This document shows positions 1 to 25,876 of a DNA stretch of 64,000 nucleotides, in pieces (positions within the stretch are counted from its first letter, which is position 1; every line of letters begins with the position of its first letter). The DNA comes from Flaccisagitta enflata (taxonomy: Eukaryota > Chaetognatha > Sagittoidea > Aphragmophora), in contig OZ231127.1 in NCBI GenBank assembly GCA_965153355.1, forward strand, positions 85,436,001-85,500,000, read 5' to 3'. Position numbers and translations under genes: made by a program. The notes under the pieces are model-generated. The model was given only the letters and a program-made list of their open reading frames with translations. It did not search any database and was not told where the DNA came from.

Positions 1-97
1 CCACGGCGATGCTGAAAACAAGTCATCCAAGGATCGCACATGGTCAGCGGTACCCGATGCCCTGCTTGGAGTGATTAGCTGAAGTGGAGTGAGAGCA
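1..97. repeat. edge of 31-bp minisatellite and left flank of inverted-repeat element
   Basis: The first bases (ccacggcgatgctgaaaaca) match the 31-bp unit seen again at 718-900. Bases 38-60 (tggtcagcggtacccgatgc) match a flank motif that recurs at about 53297 and 54727 next to other copies of the GGGCAGCGG element family. No gene is seen. Confidence 0.5.
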
Positions 98-711
98 GGG
101 CAGCGGCCCCAAAGGGCCGATGTCCTGTAGGACACAGGGGTGAATTTCCTTACGTCCTGAGAGGGCACGTTTGGGGTAATTTTCCGTGATATTCATTGGG
201 AATTTTGCTTTTTTTTTTTCAATTTTTGTTATTCAATGGGAACTTGAGGTCTGAGAGGCTGGATTTAAGGCCCAAGAGGCTGGAATGAGGCCCAAGAGGT
301 TGGATTTGAGGCCCAAGAGGCTGAATATGAAGCCCGAGAGGCTGGATTTGAGGCCTGAGAGGCCGGATTTGAGGCCTGAGAGGCTGGATTTGAGGCCTGA
401 GAGGTTGGATTTAAGGCCTGGGAGGCTGGATTTGAGGCCTGACAGGCTGGATTTGAGGCCTGAGAGGCTGGATTTGAGGCCTGAGGGGCTGGATTTAAGG
501 CCGAGGCTGGATTTGAGACCTGAGAGGCTGGATTTGAGGCCTGAGAGGCCAGATTTGAGGCCTGAGAGGCCGGATATGAGGCCTGAGAGGCTTGAGAAGC
601 TTCCAAGGGGGGGGACGTACGGACGGACGACGGACGTACGTACGTACGGACGGACGTAAGGAAATTCACCCCTGTGTCCTACAGGACATCGGCCCTTTGG
701 GGCCGCTGCCC
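98..711. mobile_element. Inverted-repeat element with perfect 60-bp termini and minisatellite core
   Basis: Bases 98-157 and 652-711 are perfect reverse complements over 60 bp. They begin GGGCAGCGGCCCCAAAGGGC and include TGTCCTGTAGGACACAGG. Between them lies a 21-bp minisatellite (unit GGCCTGAGAGGCTGGATTTGA less its last base here, about 16 copies, 246-596) and a short (GGAC)n/(CGTA)n tract. Related ends occur near 35.9, 52.7, 53.3-53.8, 53.9-54.4 and 54.7-55.4 kb, so this is a dispersed family. No transposase is present, so it would be non-autonomous. The superfamily is not determined. Confidence 0.75.
246..596. repeat. 21-bp minisatellite (GGCCTGAGAGGCTGGATTTG-type)
   Basis: About 16 tandem units of 21 bp. 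All long open frames over it are a by-product of a stop-free unit whose length is a multiple of three, so no protein is called. Confidence 0.85.
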
Positions 712-717
712 AAAAAA

Positions 718-900
718 GGAAGCATAGCCATGGCGGTGCTGAGAACAAGGAAGCATGGCCACGGCGGTGCTGAGAACAAGGTAGCAGCGTGGTTACGGCG
801 ATGCTGTCATCAAGGAAGCGTGGCCATGGCGGTGCTAAGAACAAGGAAGCGTGGCCACGGCGGTGCTAAGAAAAAGGAAGCGTGGTCACGGCGGTGTTGA
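718..900. repeat. 31-bp minisatellite
   Basis: About six units related to aagcgtggccatggcggtgc followed by taagaacaagg, period about 31 bp. The unit also appears at the window start, so the 98-711 element may sit inside an older array. Confidence 0.7.
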
Positions 901-1430
901 CATTTAGGGAATGTGGCATGCACGGTCGTATTGATAGAGAAGGGCCATGGTGGTGCTTTCCTCTCGGAAGAGAGGCAACGTGCGGCAGTATTGACATGTA
1001 GAAAATCAGATATAAATATTCTTCCAAGCTTCCGGGAAGCAAAAAATTTTCTCGCAAGATACCGACAAGCAGAATGCAGTCTAAAATGGTGGATTCATGG
1101 AAAAATCAAGTCAATTTTCATTAACTGAATCTTGAAAATAGTAGATTTATCGAAATGACATCGTTTTAAGAAAATCCAATAAAGAAATGATTTGTGACAA
1201 CTGTTCATGTGCTCTTCTAAAACAATATATCATTTATTTTGTTTTATTTCTAATGCCATAGTGTAAGATTTTCCGACTATGACACCCTGCTTCCGAGAAG
1301 CGGCGCTTCCCGCTTCTCCACAATCTGTATGTCTGTAGAAAATAAGGTGATGCGCTGCTATGCCCGTGGCGATGTATCAATATGGGAAGCCTCAGCTTAG
1401 TGTATGGGAGCGTGGGTATGGAATTAACTA
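901..1430. other. no recognised feature
   Basis: Mostly unique sequence. I see no exon with conserved coding signal, RNA gene or clear repeat. Confidence 0.4.
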
Positions 1431-1845
1431 CACTTTTTTTTTATTAGAACCTAGTTTATAAGAACATCAAGGCTTCGAATGGCCCCAAAATTAAGAATAT
1501 TTTAAGAACATACAAAGGCTTCAAATCTTAAGGAAAAAATTTTGCTTAAAGTAATATTTAACAAAACACTAACATTTTAGTATGATTGAGCTAAATTTTT
1601 TTAATTTCTAATATAAAAACCAAGAAAATATCCCCAGACATTAATGTTTAGCATTTGTTCTAATAGTATTCAATAGAAATATATTTAATATAATCAAATA
1701 TTAGTATATTATAAGGTTCCTTATAGTTAATATAGTATTTTGAATTAAGAACACTCTAAGAACGTTGAAGGCTTCATTTGGCCTTGAAAATAAGAACATG
1801 AAGCCTTCAAAAAAAAAAAAATGACGTTCTTATAAAAAAAAAGTG
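1431..1845. mobile_element. MITE, CACTTTTTTT termini, TA target duplication
   Basis: The ends are inverted: CACTTTTTTTTT at 1431 and AAAAAAAGTG ending at 1845, followed inward by ATTAGAAC/GTTCTTAT. TA dinucleotides flank both ends (1429-1430 and 1846-1847), as expected for a Tc1/mariner-type insertion. The interior is AT-rich and non-coding, with repeated 'aagaacat..aaggcttc' words. A relative lies at 19967-20397. Confidence 0.65.
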
Positions 1846-2588
1846 TACATATTATACATCAAGAAAGAAGGCGGTGTCTCGCACACACGCTGTGAAAAAA
1901 AAAGCGTGATTTGTAATTGCCGGTCCGTTTCCAAGCTCTTTTAAAGCAGGCACGGCTTACGCAAAGTTGACCATGGAAGGAATCCACTCAGCCTGCTTGC
2001 TGTTGCGACGGTTGTGGTGTTGCATAATCGATGCTTTGACGTGTAATAGTTGTGGCCCCGTTGACCGTTGGGTTGCAGTTGACTGCAAACTGATTACCTT
2101 TTTTTTGCCGAGAAAGTCTATCCAAGTGATTCCGTAAGAGGGGGTAAATATGGGGTTAGGGTGGTGAAGGGTGATCGCTAGGCAACAGCGGGTAACGACA
2201 CTCTAGCGTCAAAGGGAGGCAATGGTGGCATGAGAGAAGGGGTGTCGAGATTCGAGCTATGTCTGCATGTGGGGTCGATGGGTAATGCTAATGCCATCCT
2301 GCCACAACGGGTTAGGCAAATCACGTGATACGTGTGCCTACGAAGTGCAATCACGAACGATGCCCTAAGTCGCGGCGACTATGAAACGCCAGATAGAGGG
2401 AACAAAAACAAGTGGAATCTTTGCCGTAACCGGAAGTCTATTTTTTCTCGTGAGCCTTTTCACTTTGACGCAGGTTTTGACGGCCCCCTAAAGCCCGATC
2501 CCGAGAGAAAAGTTAGGTCGCTAAGAGCTTGTTTTCACGAAACTAATTCCCTGGAACAAGTCAATCTCTCTGTGTGTGTCTCTCTCTC
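1846..2588. other. no recognised feature
   Basis: Unique sequence with short open frames only. The frame opening at 2332 runs into the CT microsatellite and shows no recognisable homology. Confidence 0.35.
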
Positions 2589-2737
<149 letters not shown>

Positions 2738-2869
2738 ACCTCGTAGGTTTTTCAGAAGAGGAAAAAATGAGTAAAAATCTGATCAGTATCTGGGTCCGCG
2801 ACGGAAGGGGGTTGTAGATCACCAATTCCATAAGATCGCTATGACAAAAGATGTAACACGGTAAGTTAT

Positions 2870-3850
2870 AAGTATAATTCTTTACATTAGAGCCTCCATA
2901 CAAAGTTTCATGCAAATCCGTTGAAAAATGCAAAGTTATGCACATTTTTCACTTTTAGGCTAGTAGGGTGGTTGGGTGGTAAACTGGTTTGGATAAATAG
3001 TGTGCATATGTTGAGTTCTTTCATTTAGAGACTCCATGCCAAGTTTAACCAAATTGGTTGAAAAATGTCCAATTATACAGAAGTTTTAACTTTTAGGCGA
3101 TAAGCTGGTTGGGTGGTAGGTGGGTTTGGCTGGTTGGCATGCTCAAACATAAATAAATCATACATGTGCTGAGGTCCTTCCATTTAGAGACTCCATGCAA
3201 ATTTCAACAAATTGGTTGAAAAACATAATATGCATTTTTACTTTCAGGCTGGTAGGCTGGTTGGGTGGTAGGCTGGTTTAACAGGATAAATAGTTTGCAT
3301 ATGCTGAGTCCTTCCATTTAGAGACTCCATGCCAGTTTCAGCAAATCAGTTGAAAAATGACAAAGTTACCCAAGTTTTTCACTTTAAGGCCGGTTGGCTG
3401 GTTGGGTGGTAGGTCAGTTTGGCCAGTTAGCATGCTCAAATGCATATAAATCATATACATATGTTGAGCCTTCCATTTAGAGACTCCATATCAATTCACT
3501 TAATCGGTTGAAAAATGCCAAAGATTATGCACGTTTTCTTTTAGGCAATAGGCTGGTTGGGTGGTAGGCTGGTTTAACAGGATAAATAGTTTACATATGC
3601 TGAGTCCTTCCATTTAGAGACTCCATACCAAGTTAACAAATCAGGGTTTGAATAGCAAAGTTACATAAGTTTTTCACTTTTAAGGCGGTTGGCTGTGGTT
3701 GGGTGGTAGGTCAGTTGGCAGTTACTTGTCTCAAATGCATATAATCATATACATATGTTGAGGCCTTCCATTTGAACTCCATCCCAAATTTCAGCCAAAT
3801 CGGTTGAAAAAAATCTCCAAGTTATGCCACGTTTTCACTTTCCAGACGGT
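2870..3850. repeat. tandem repeat with alternating ~136/~158-bp subunits
   Basis: The landmark 'agagactccatgcc' (with variants) recurs at about 2889, 3027, 3186, 3321, 3480, 3616 and 3770. The spacings alternate 138, 159, 135, 159, 136 and 154 bp, so the array is a higher-order dimer of about 295 bp. Each subunit also carries 'ggttgggtggtaggctggtt' and 'aaatcggttgaaaaatg'-type words. Confidence 0.85.
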
Positions 3851-4706
3851 AGGCTGGTGCAAGACGTTGGGTTGGTCGGATCACAAATCGAGATAGGATA
3901 GCAAAGCGCCTTACCCACAAACACAGCTTCCACCAAATATGAACCAAATCGGTCAAAGCATAAAAGTTATCCATTTTTTTTAAAATCAATGCTTGCCAGC
4001 GACAACAGCGGCGACGGCGAAGCATTACCCACCCGCCTTGAATTATAGTCCGCGTCGGAATGATATTCCGTCGCGGACAAAAAGGAAAAGAACAGGTAGA
4101 CTAACAGTTACATACGGACCAAACGGCACAGCCTTTTATACTTTTAGTCGCCAGTGTGCTATTAAGAGCTATTATTATTGAGTTATTATTAGTATTATTA
4201 AGCAGAGGGAGAGGTAAAATACGAACGATAGTTCCGGCTTTATTTTAGTGCTTTATACATGGCGAAAATCTTAGATCAGACAAATCAGAGCCTAAAATCG
4301 GTCGCGGGTTGGCAGGGGCGCTGATGCACAGATGCAGGGGCCAGCTAGATTATTGGACAGGGGTAGCGTTGAAAGAAAAACGACCGAATGGCCCGTAAAA
4401 GCTATAAGGTGCGGATGAATCATTCGACCGACCAACCAACCAACAGTGCGACTTAGAAAATGGCAAAAAGGTGGAAGACAAAAAACCCACACGGCGCGGT
4501 GGTGGTGATAATGGAGAGGTATCGAATGCATGGTTGCACAAGGAGCCATAAATGATGAGGACCTTGACCCTGAGATGGAAAACCTGAGAGCCATAAAAGT
4601 GAGAAAAAAAATCACCTTTCGCATCGCCAAAAAACCAAATCGAAGATCATCGTCCGGGTTTTCGGAGGAGATCACCTTTGACTTGGGCGTCGCATTGGAG
4701 GAAATG

Positions 4707-4764
<58 letters not shown>
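4707..4764. repeat. (GA)n microsatellite
   Basis: Pure GA run. Confidence 0.95.
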
Positions 4765-4766
<2 letters not shown>

Positions 4767-5965
4767 TCTTTTCTCTTTTTATTATCTAGCTGAAAGTTAT
4801 AACCAAACTTTGCAGAATTAAACATCTTTGGTTTCATAATTTATCAATGGAGAATTGTAGTTTCAATTTCCCTTTTTAGTCGCGTGCACGCGACTCAGAT
4901 CCACCGAAAAACGAATCGGATGTCGTATTCGTTTACCAGCATTAGCAACAACAGCCAACGAATTTCTAGGTTCGCCGACACACATCCGAATTAAGCTCTG
5001 ATCGGTCTTTCGCCTGTCGGTCATTTCCTGACTGGCCCACCGTCTTAGCCCCGTGTCTCCGGCCTCGTTTGTCCTTCAAGTCTCAAATGATCCTGAAGCT
5101 TGTCCGACTGAAGTGTCTCGAGGTAGAAAAGCATCATCGACGGTGAAAGGAGAACCTACTCTGGAAGACGCCGCCAAATCCGCGGGGAATTGTGAGGGAA
5201 CCAAACGATGGCTTCAAGCGTAACTATTAGTAACAAGACGTCACTCGTTTCGGATAGACTCTGCTTAGCGTTGTTGAAACGTGCCTCTTCCGGAAGCGCC
5301 ACCACGCCACGTAATTGATAATAAAGATAATACGGCCAATTCTATATATGGCTTTTAACCATCATCCTCCGGCAACTCGACATAATCGTAACTTACCAAA
5401 AGGATTCTTTTTATTGCCATCACAAAAAATATTTAGAGGTGAAATAAAGCAAAAGAATTCGTTTCCATTTGGTAGCTACACTGTAGCTAGTATAAGCTAG
5501 AAAGCTATTTAGCTAGTTTGGAAACCACTTCCATAAGCGATGAAAACGAAAGCAATCGACTATGCCCCTAGCTCAACGCGAGTCAAATAAAAGTCGCTCC
5601 ATGGCCTAACCATTTCTACATGTAATCATGATCTAATAAGTTATTCATTATCAATAGGTTATTCATTACCAATATAAGTTATTCGTCGCCAATAAAGTGC
5701 TCATAAACAGTGAGTTCAAACGAAGAACAAATGTCTGAGCGACGGCCAAGTATCTTTCTTCGTGATTATTCGTTATGTGTAAATATAAAATCAAATCATT
5801 CACAATCCGCGCAAGTTTTTCGTTACAAAAAAAGTGATCGGAATATATTCATAGTATGGGAATTCACAAAATGGGATTTACAAATGGGCGATGATCCATC
5901 TTTATCTATCCGTCTCCTCAGTACACGAGGAGAATTGTTGTGATGGAGACGATCCGTCGAAGAAA
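4765..5965. other. no recognised gene
   Basis: An isolated hairpin AGTCGCGTGCACGCGACT at about 4878-4895 is the terminal motif of the dispersed GTCGCG family. The rest shows no supported exon. Confidence 0.4.
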
Positions 5966-6190
5966 AGTAAAAGAAGAAGAAGAAGAAGAAGATGAAGAAG
6001 AAGAAGAAGAAGATGAAGAAGAAGAAGAAGAAGAAAGAAGGTCAGAGGGGCCAGCGAGAAGAAGGCCAAAGGAGAGAGGAAGAAGAAGAAGAAGAAGAAG
6101 AAAGAAAGAAGAAGAAGAAGAAGAAGAGAAAAGGAAGAAGAAGAAGAAGAAGAAGAAAAAGAAAAAGAAAAAGAAGAAGAAGAAGACTAA
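5966..6190. repeat. (GAA)n purine-rich microsatellite
   Basis: A long imperfect GAA/AAG array, purine on the plus strand. Open frames here encode only E/K/R or S/L runs and are rejected as genes. Confidence 0.9.
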
Positions 6191-6428
6191 GGAAGACCAA
6201 CGAAGAAGAAGATGGAGTAGAAATAAAACCCGAAGCAACGGCAGGTGCTACTGATGGTAGGGAAGAAGAAGAAGAAGAGAGAAGGATATTTTTAGTGCTT
6301 TGCCGATGCCAAGTAACGATCCATTGCTTGAGTCACGAGGCCGCAATAAATGTCTGGCAGACCGGATTTCCTGAAAACAGAAAAAAAAGAAGACAAAATA
6401 AAAATTCGAGAGTCAACATTCGAGGAAA

Positions 6429-6596
6429 AACAAGGCCGGATACACGGCAGGACAGTCGCGGACGGTTGGGCAGGAGCAGATAAGTGAAAACCGCCCGGAA
6501 TTCAAAAATGTGACGGACCGACGGACGGACCGACGGACCTACCGACCTACCGACCGACACGGCAAGGTGTAGAGTCGCGTGTCCGCGACTAAAAAG
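6429..6596 (-). mobile_element. GTCGCG-family short repeat (copy)
   Basis: Begins acaaggccggatacacggca, then gtcgcgga...tgggcaggagcag, a (GACC)n core (cggaccgacggacggaccga), and ends in the hairpin gtcgcgtgtccgcgactaaaaag. This is the complement of the TTTTTAGTCGCG...GGCCTTGTT consensus shared by more than ten copies in the window. No TIRs or clear target duplication are seen. Confidence 0.75.
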
Positions 6597-6599
6597 AAT

Positions 6600-7502
6600 C
6601 GTAATCCCCGCCAATGCAGGACGGATAGAAGCGGACAGACGCGACTTAGTTTTATAGCGTGCGAGGTCTACGTGGTATGTCACATGCTTTCACAATCGGG
6701 GTGCTTTACATGGGGAGAAATAGATACATCTGAAATAATGAACCTCACTCTTTTAATTGCTTTATTTACTTTTTATTATTTCCAGTCCTGGCTCTGGAAT
6801 ACTTGAAATACTTGCCTGAATGGGAAATCCTAAAGTATTCCAGTTGAACATTTTTTTCTCTTGTCAGCCTGCAGCATGACATTATTTTCTCAGTCAGGAA
6901 GAAGGAAAAAACAACTTTGAAAGAAAAAATCTAACACAGTTAAAGCTAAGACAATATGAGGTTCACCTACGCAACAAGTGTTCTGAGGCTTCTCCTATGT
7001 TTGATAATTTTGTTTCCATGCAGTTTATCCAACATAAGCGACTCACGTGCATTGATCACGTCACATTGCTATATTTTCTGACAAAATTTTTGGAGCCCAT
7101 CATTCATTTTGCAGCGCTCTTACTGACCCTATTCCTGTCTAAATCGAGACGTTAGGGTATCAATGAGTGTTAGAACTGGGATAGAAGGATGGAAACCAAT
7201 GAGGATTAAGATTCCTTCTGATGAAAGAGTAAGTGCTGAGTGGTACTCTCGATAGTCGCGGTGCTGATGTGAAGTAAAGGAGAATCCCTCTCTCCTTCAA
7301 TTCCAATGCTAATTATCGGGGGAAAACTAATTCGAAAATGAAGTGACGATTTTAAATGGGATTTTCCAAAGGAGATTCTTTTTCAAATTACTACTCCTAA
7401 TCGTTTTTTCTACAAGTTCCTGAAGGGACGCGAGCCGATGTAGGCAATCATATAGGCAACGAGGCATGCGCGCATGCACACGATTCGCGTATAAGAGATA
7501 CT
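6600..7502. other. no recognised feature
   Basis: Unique AT-rich intergenic sequence downstream of the CFAP45 3' end. Confidence 0.35.
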
Positions 7503-8112
7503 TTACTACCTAGGACAAAAGTCTTCGTCCACTTGAGGGAAATGTTCATTTAGACATAAAATATACAAAGAAAATATTGATCATAAAATAAAGAAACTCA
7601 ATTTGCGTCTCCTTTTGGCTATGACGACTTCTATTTGTCATAGTAATGATACATTGAGCGTTAACAATGGTTATTTATACCAAAACATGATACCAGAGAT
7701 TTTAAGCAATTTTTTCAATCACTCAATTGCTTCCGTTGGAATTACTTTATTGAGCTCGGAGGATTTTTCAACTAAGCAGAGCTCAATGTTCGAACGGATT
7801 TTCTTGTCCAAGCAAATCTTATGCAAAAAGTGATGAAAAATGAAAGAATTACAACAACAGTATCTCTAGTCCCATTATAAAATCGCGCCTATCAAAATGT
7901 ACTTCACTCGATTTTCTGCATTTCAAGAATTACATGTCATCTTTAAATTATTCTCATTTCTAAACGCTTTGAGCCACTGGAACGGGGTTGGTCTCAAATG
8001 AAAGATTTTTTGAAGTAGTTTTAGAATCTCATCAATTTTTTCTACTTACTCTTTCTAGATGTGTAGTTATTACTATTTATGGGTGAACGAAGAGTTTTGT
8101 CCTAGGTAGTAA
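7503..8112. mobile_element. non-autonomous TIR element (ttactacctaggacaaaa ends)
   Basis: Left end 7503-7532 and the reverse complement of 8083-8112 match at about 28 of 30 positions (ttactacctaggacaaaa then tcttcgt.cac). The interior of about 550 bp has no transposase. No clear target duplication beyond a possible TA/TTA was found. Confidence 0.65.
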
Positions 8113-8213
8113 TTATCATGGGTTCATTAAAGTGTGCGATGAAAAGCGAGTGGATCCTACAACTAAGAAAGTCTTCATACTCTTAATACAAACCTACGAG
8201 TGTTATTTTTTAT

Positions 8214-8219
8214 TTTATT
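8214..8219 (-). promoter_or_regulatory. CFAP45: poly(A) signal AATAAA of CFAP45
   Basis: AATAAA on the minus strand, 15 nt beyond the CFAP45 stop codon. A second overlapping AATAAAA-like run lies just beyond it. Confidence 0.55.
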
Positions 8220-8234
8220 GCTTGACGGTTTTTT

Positions 8235-23103
<14,869 letters not shown>

Positions 23104-23104
<1 letters not shown>

Positions 23105-23163
23105 ATTTTGTGTCGATGCGTAAAAATCCGGTTTCACTCGCGTTTGTTTAGAATTTTCGATCC
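23104..23163 (-). CDS. CFAP45: CFAP45 leader exon carrying the start codon
   Basis: Acceptor ttttttaacag|GGATCG, donor CAAAATG|gtgag. The ATG is the last codon of the exon, with A at -3, and joins phase 0 to PSSGG. An in-frame TGA lies 33 nt upstream in the same exon, so translation cannot start earlier in this frame. Only the last three bases are coding. Confidence 0.75.
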
Positions 23164-23351
23164 CTGTTAAAAAATAAACAAAAAAAAAAGTGAGGAGCGA
23201 AAAATCTTTGCCAAAATGAAAGTTTTAGGATAGACATAAAAAGTTTTGATAGATACTAAGGCATGGCATATGTGTCCACGGGCGTCGGTGCCATCCGCAA
23301 TTTTCCATTTTCATCCGTTTTTCCATACTTTTTACCAAATTTTTAACTTAC

Positions 23352-23377
23352 CTTTTTCACTTTGTTGGATGTAGTCC
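23352..23377 (-). other. CFAP45: candidate CFAP45 5'-UTR exon 1 (3' end)
   Basis: Ends AGTGAAAAAG|gtaagt, a strong donor about 190 nt upstream of the leader exon. It has no ATG in frame. The 5' limit (transcription start) is unknown and could be inside or upstream of the X-box. Confidence 0.5.
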
Positions 23378-23390
23378 GTTTCCTAGCAAC
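23378..23390 (-). promoter_or_regulatory. RFX X-box motif upstream of CFAP45
   Basis: Minus strand GTTGCTAGGAAAC fits the X-box consensus RYYNYY-N(1-3)-RRNRAC exactly. RFX factors activate ciliary genes through this site (established knowledge), which fits CFAP45. Confidence 0.7.
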
Positions 23391-23458
23391 GGTTGAGGAT
23401 GGTATCCATAACGTATCCTCAACTTAGGGATTCTGATTCGATTAAGTGCAAATACAGA

Positions 23459-23523
23459 TGACCAATCAAAAGAGGAAAACGACGAGTATAGTACTTGAAC
23501 ACTTAAAAAAACTGACCAATCAG
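23459..23523 (-). promoter_or_regulatory. two CCAAT boxes (NF-Y type)
   Basis: gaccaatcaa at 23459-23468 and gaccaatcag at about 23514-23523 lie about 70 and 125 bp upstream of the X-box. CCAAT boxes commonly accompany X-boxes. The function here is inferred. Confidence 0.4.
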
Positions 23524-23835
23524 ATCTCGCTGTCAAACATCCAAAACATTTTACAGCGCCCTCTTTATAATGAAGTAGCAAAACAAAAGAACAAATTTGT
23601 CACGCCAGTAGATTTTTTTTTTTTCTGAAATGAAAGTCAAGAGAGACAAAAATGAGTATAACGGTAATACCCTAGTTACTCATTGGCATAATTACTGGTC
23701 CGTCGGTCGGTAGTTGTTGCAACCCCAAGGGGAACGCCCCTGACGTTGCCATATACAGTAGTAGCAATGTTTTGTTTTGTAACGAGAACACATGAAACGA
23801 CACAGAACGAAAATAAAACGTAACGCAAATGTAAC

Positions 23836-23837
<2 letters not shown>

Positions 23838-23881
<44 letters not shown>

Positions 23882-23988
23882 AAATGTAACATATGAGAGA
23901 GAGAGAGAGAGAGAGAAATACGTTACAGGACAGAATCGAATATACACATAACGAAAAAGAAAACCACTGAGTATATACACAAAAAGTT

Positions 23989-24051
<63 letters not shown>
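23838..24051. repeat. three (GA)n microsatellites
   Basis: GA runs at about 23838-23877, 23895-23916 and 23996-24051. Confidence 0.95.
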
Positions 24052-24053
<2 letters not shown>

Positions 24054-24177
24054 CGTATAGAGATGTCATTAAGTGTAATTCCATGCATGGTTGAAATCCA
24101 AAATGATAAATATCGAGAGTCAAACCCCTACTAACATACGCAACATACTAATATACGCATTATATATCATTAATGTA

Positions 24178-25194
24178 CTATTTCGAAGAATCACACGAAC
24201 GACAGTTTCGGACACTACATGTGAAATTTTGATACGGCATCAATAAATCTTGTTTCGACTTCTCTTTGAAGGTTGCTATGCTAGCCGTATTTTTCAAAGT
24301 TGAGGATAACGAATTCCAATACTTAGGAGCAACGCTTTTGATCGATTTACTATTGGAATGACAAACAAAAAAATTACTCTTTGCTCCTCTTGTTGAGTAG
24401 TTGTGGTTCACTTTGCTGATGAAAGAGGCCACCCCATCTGGTAGCATATCCTTGTGTACCTTATAAGAAAAAATCCTAACACTCTGAGTATACAAATCAT
24501 CAATCTTAAGAGTAGCCAATTCGGCAAAAAGAGGGTCCGCATGAGAAATCCGGTCTGCACTGCATATAATTCTTACCAAACTTTTCTGAAGGGTCAATAA
24601 CCGATCCCTTAGCCCAAGATTATGATCCCCCTTAAAATTCCCCCAATTAAGCAAACAATACTGAAGATGGGGAAGGACCATTGTGTTATATAAAAGAAAA
24701 AGTTGGGGCTTATCCATGAATCCCCTGGCTCTTGCTATTATTCCTACCGTCTGACTTATTTTTGACAATATCTTACCAATATGAACCCGCCAGGAGATGT
24801 TCCTATCAATAAATACCCCCAAGAACTTAGAATTGTCCGTCTCACGTATTGGCTTGTCATCCATCCTAATATCCCAAGTTAGGTTCTTCGCCGGTTTGCT
24901 GAAATTAACAAATTCAGTTTTATCATAATTCAAAGTAAGCTTATTATGAGCAAACCAGACCGATAATTTACCCAATTCTGAATTTATCTCCCTTAACATT
25001 CTACCCCTGTCCATATCTGAAGCAAAAAGGTTAGTATCATCCGCAAATAGGATGTATCTGAAATAGGACGAAGCCGACGAGAGATCATTTACATAAAGGA
25101 GAAAGAAAAGAGGCCCCAATATGCTGCCTTGAGGAACCCCTACTAAAACTTCCCTGTGCGCTGATTCAGAAGATCCAAAGGCAACATATTGCAT
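24178..25194 (-). mobile_element. 5'-truncated non-LTR retrotransposon, reverse transcriptase C-terminal half
   Basis: An uninterrupted 338-codon frame ends in a stop at 24178. It has VGVPQGSILGPLFFLLYVND (RT domain 4) near residue 18, the catalytic FADDTNLF (FADD box, about residue 50), and downstream thumb-region blocks (NKLTLNYDKTEFVNFS, LPHLQYCLLNWG, LQKSLVRII). This is the arrangement of Jockey/I/CR1-type LINE reverse transcriptases. A TAG lies just upstream of QYVAF and no endonuclease domain is present, so the copy is 5'-truncated at about 25200. The intact frame suggests a fairly recent insertion. The clade is not determined. Confidence 0.9.
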
Positions 25195-25876
25195 CCTGTT
25201 AATTTCTTGAAACTAGTCGGTTTAGTATTTTTTTCGTCAACGTTTTGGCTGTGAATCGTCCTTAAGGCTGTGATTTTAGTTCTAGTTTTTTAAAAAGATC
25301 TGTGATTTACCCATTTGCTCATTTTTCACTTTAAAGATCCCGTTCATTAGTCATTGTTTATTCTGAAAATCGTTAAAATGTCTTTAGCTTCTTTCTCTCA
25401 ACAGTCGGTTTAGCCTATTATTAGGCTACTAAACTGTGCCAACCACGAGAGAAAACCAGTGGGAAAAAAGATGACAGAATTTTTTTTATTGCGTTTAAGG
25501 TGGTTTTTAAGGCATGATATTTATAAAATGTGATTTGATTGTTGTTGAATACTGTCTGAAACAATCATGTTGACCATCCATGGTGATTTTTATGCGACAA
25601 AAATTGATTCATTTGACAAATATCTGATATGCTCTTGGAATATCATCTCCAGAGCTTTCATGAAAGCCGACACGCTAAAACACGCATTCTCACCGTGTAG
25701 AACATGTAATTCTTAATTCAAATCTTTTTTCAAAAAATATTTTCTGCGACGCTGAAGGAAGCTAGAAGCTTAAGTGTGAGTCTATCTTAGGAAACAACAA
25801 AGCATATAAAAATCAGAATGGAATCAGAGTGTAGATCTGATGTGAATGATTTCTGCAGTGCACATTCAAGCATTTT
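25195..25876. other. no recognised feature
   Basis: AT-rich intergenic sequence upstream of the truncated LINE. Confidence 0.35.

Noticed and set aside
4271-4460. Another GTCGCG-family copy
   Set aside because: Some words match (ggtcgcgggttggcaggggc, cgaccgaccaaccaaccaac), but it is too diverged to set ends with confidence.
5940-6483. E/K-rich open frames
   Set aside because: Translations of the (GAA)n array.
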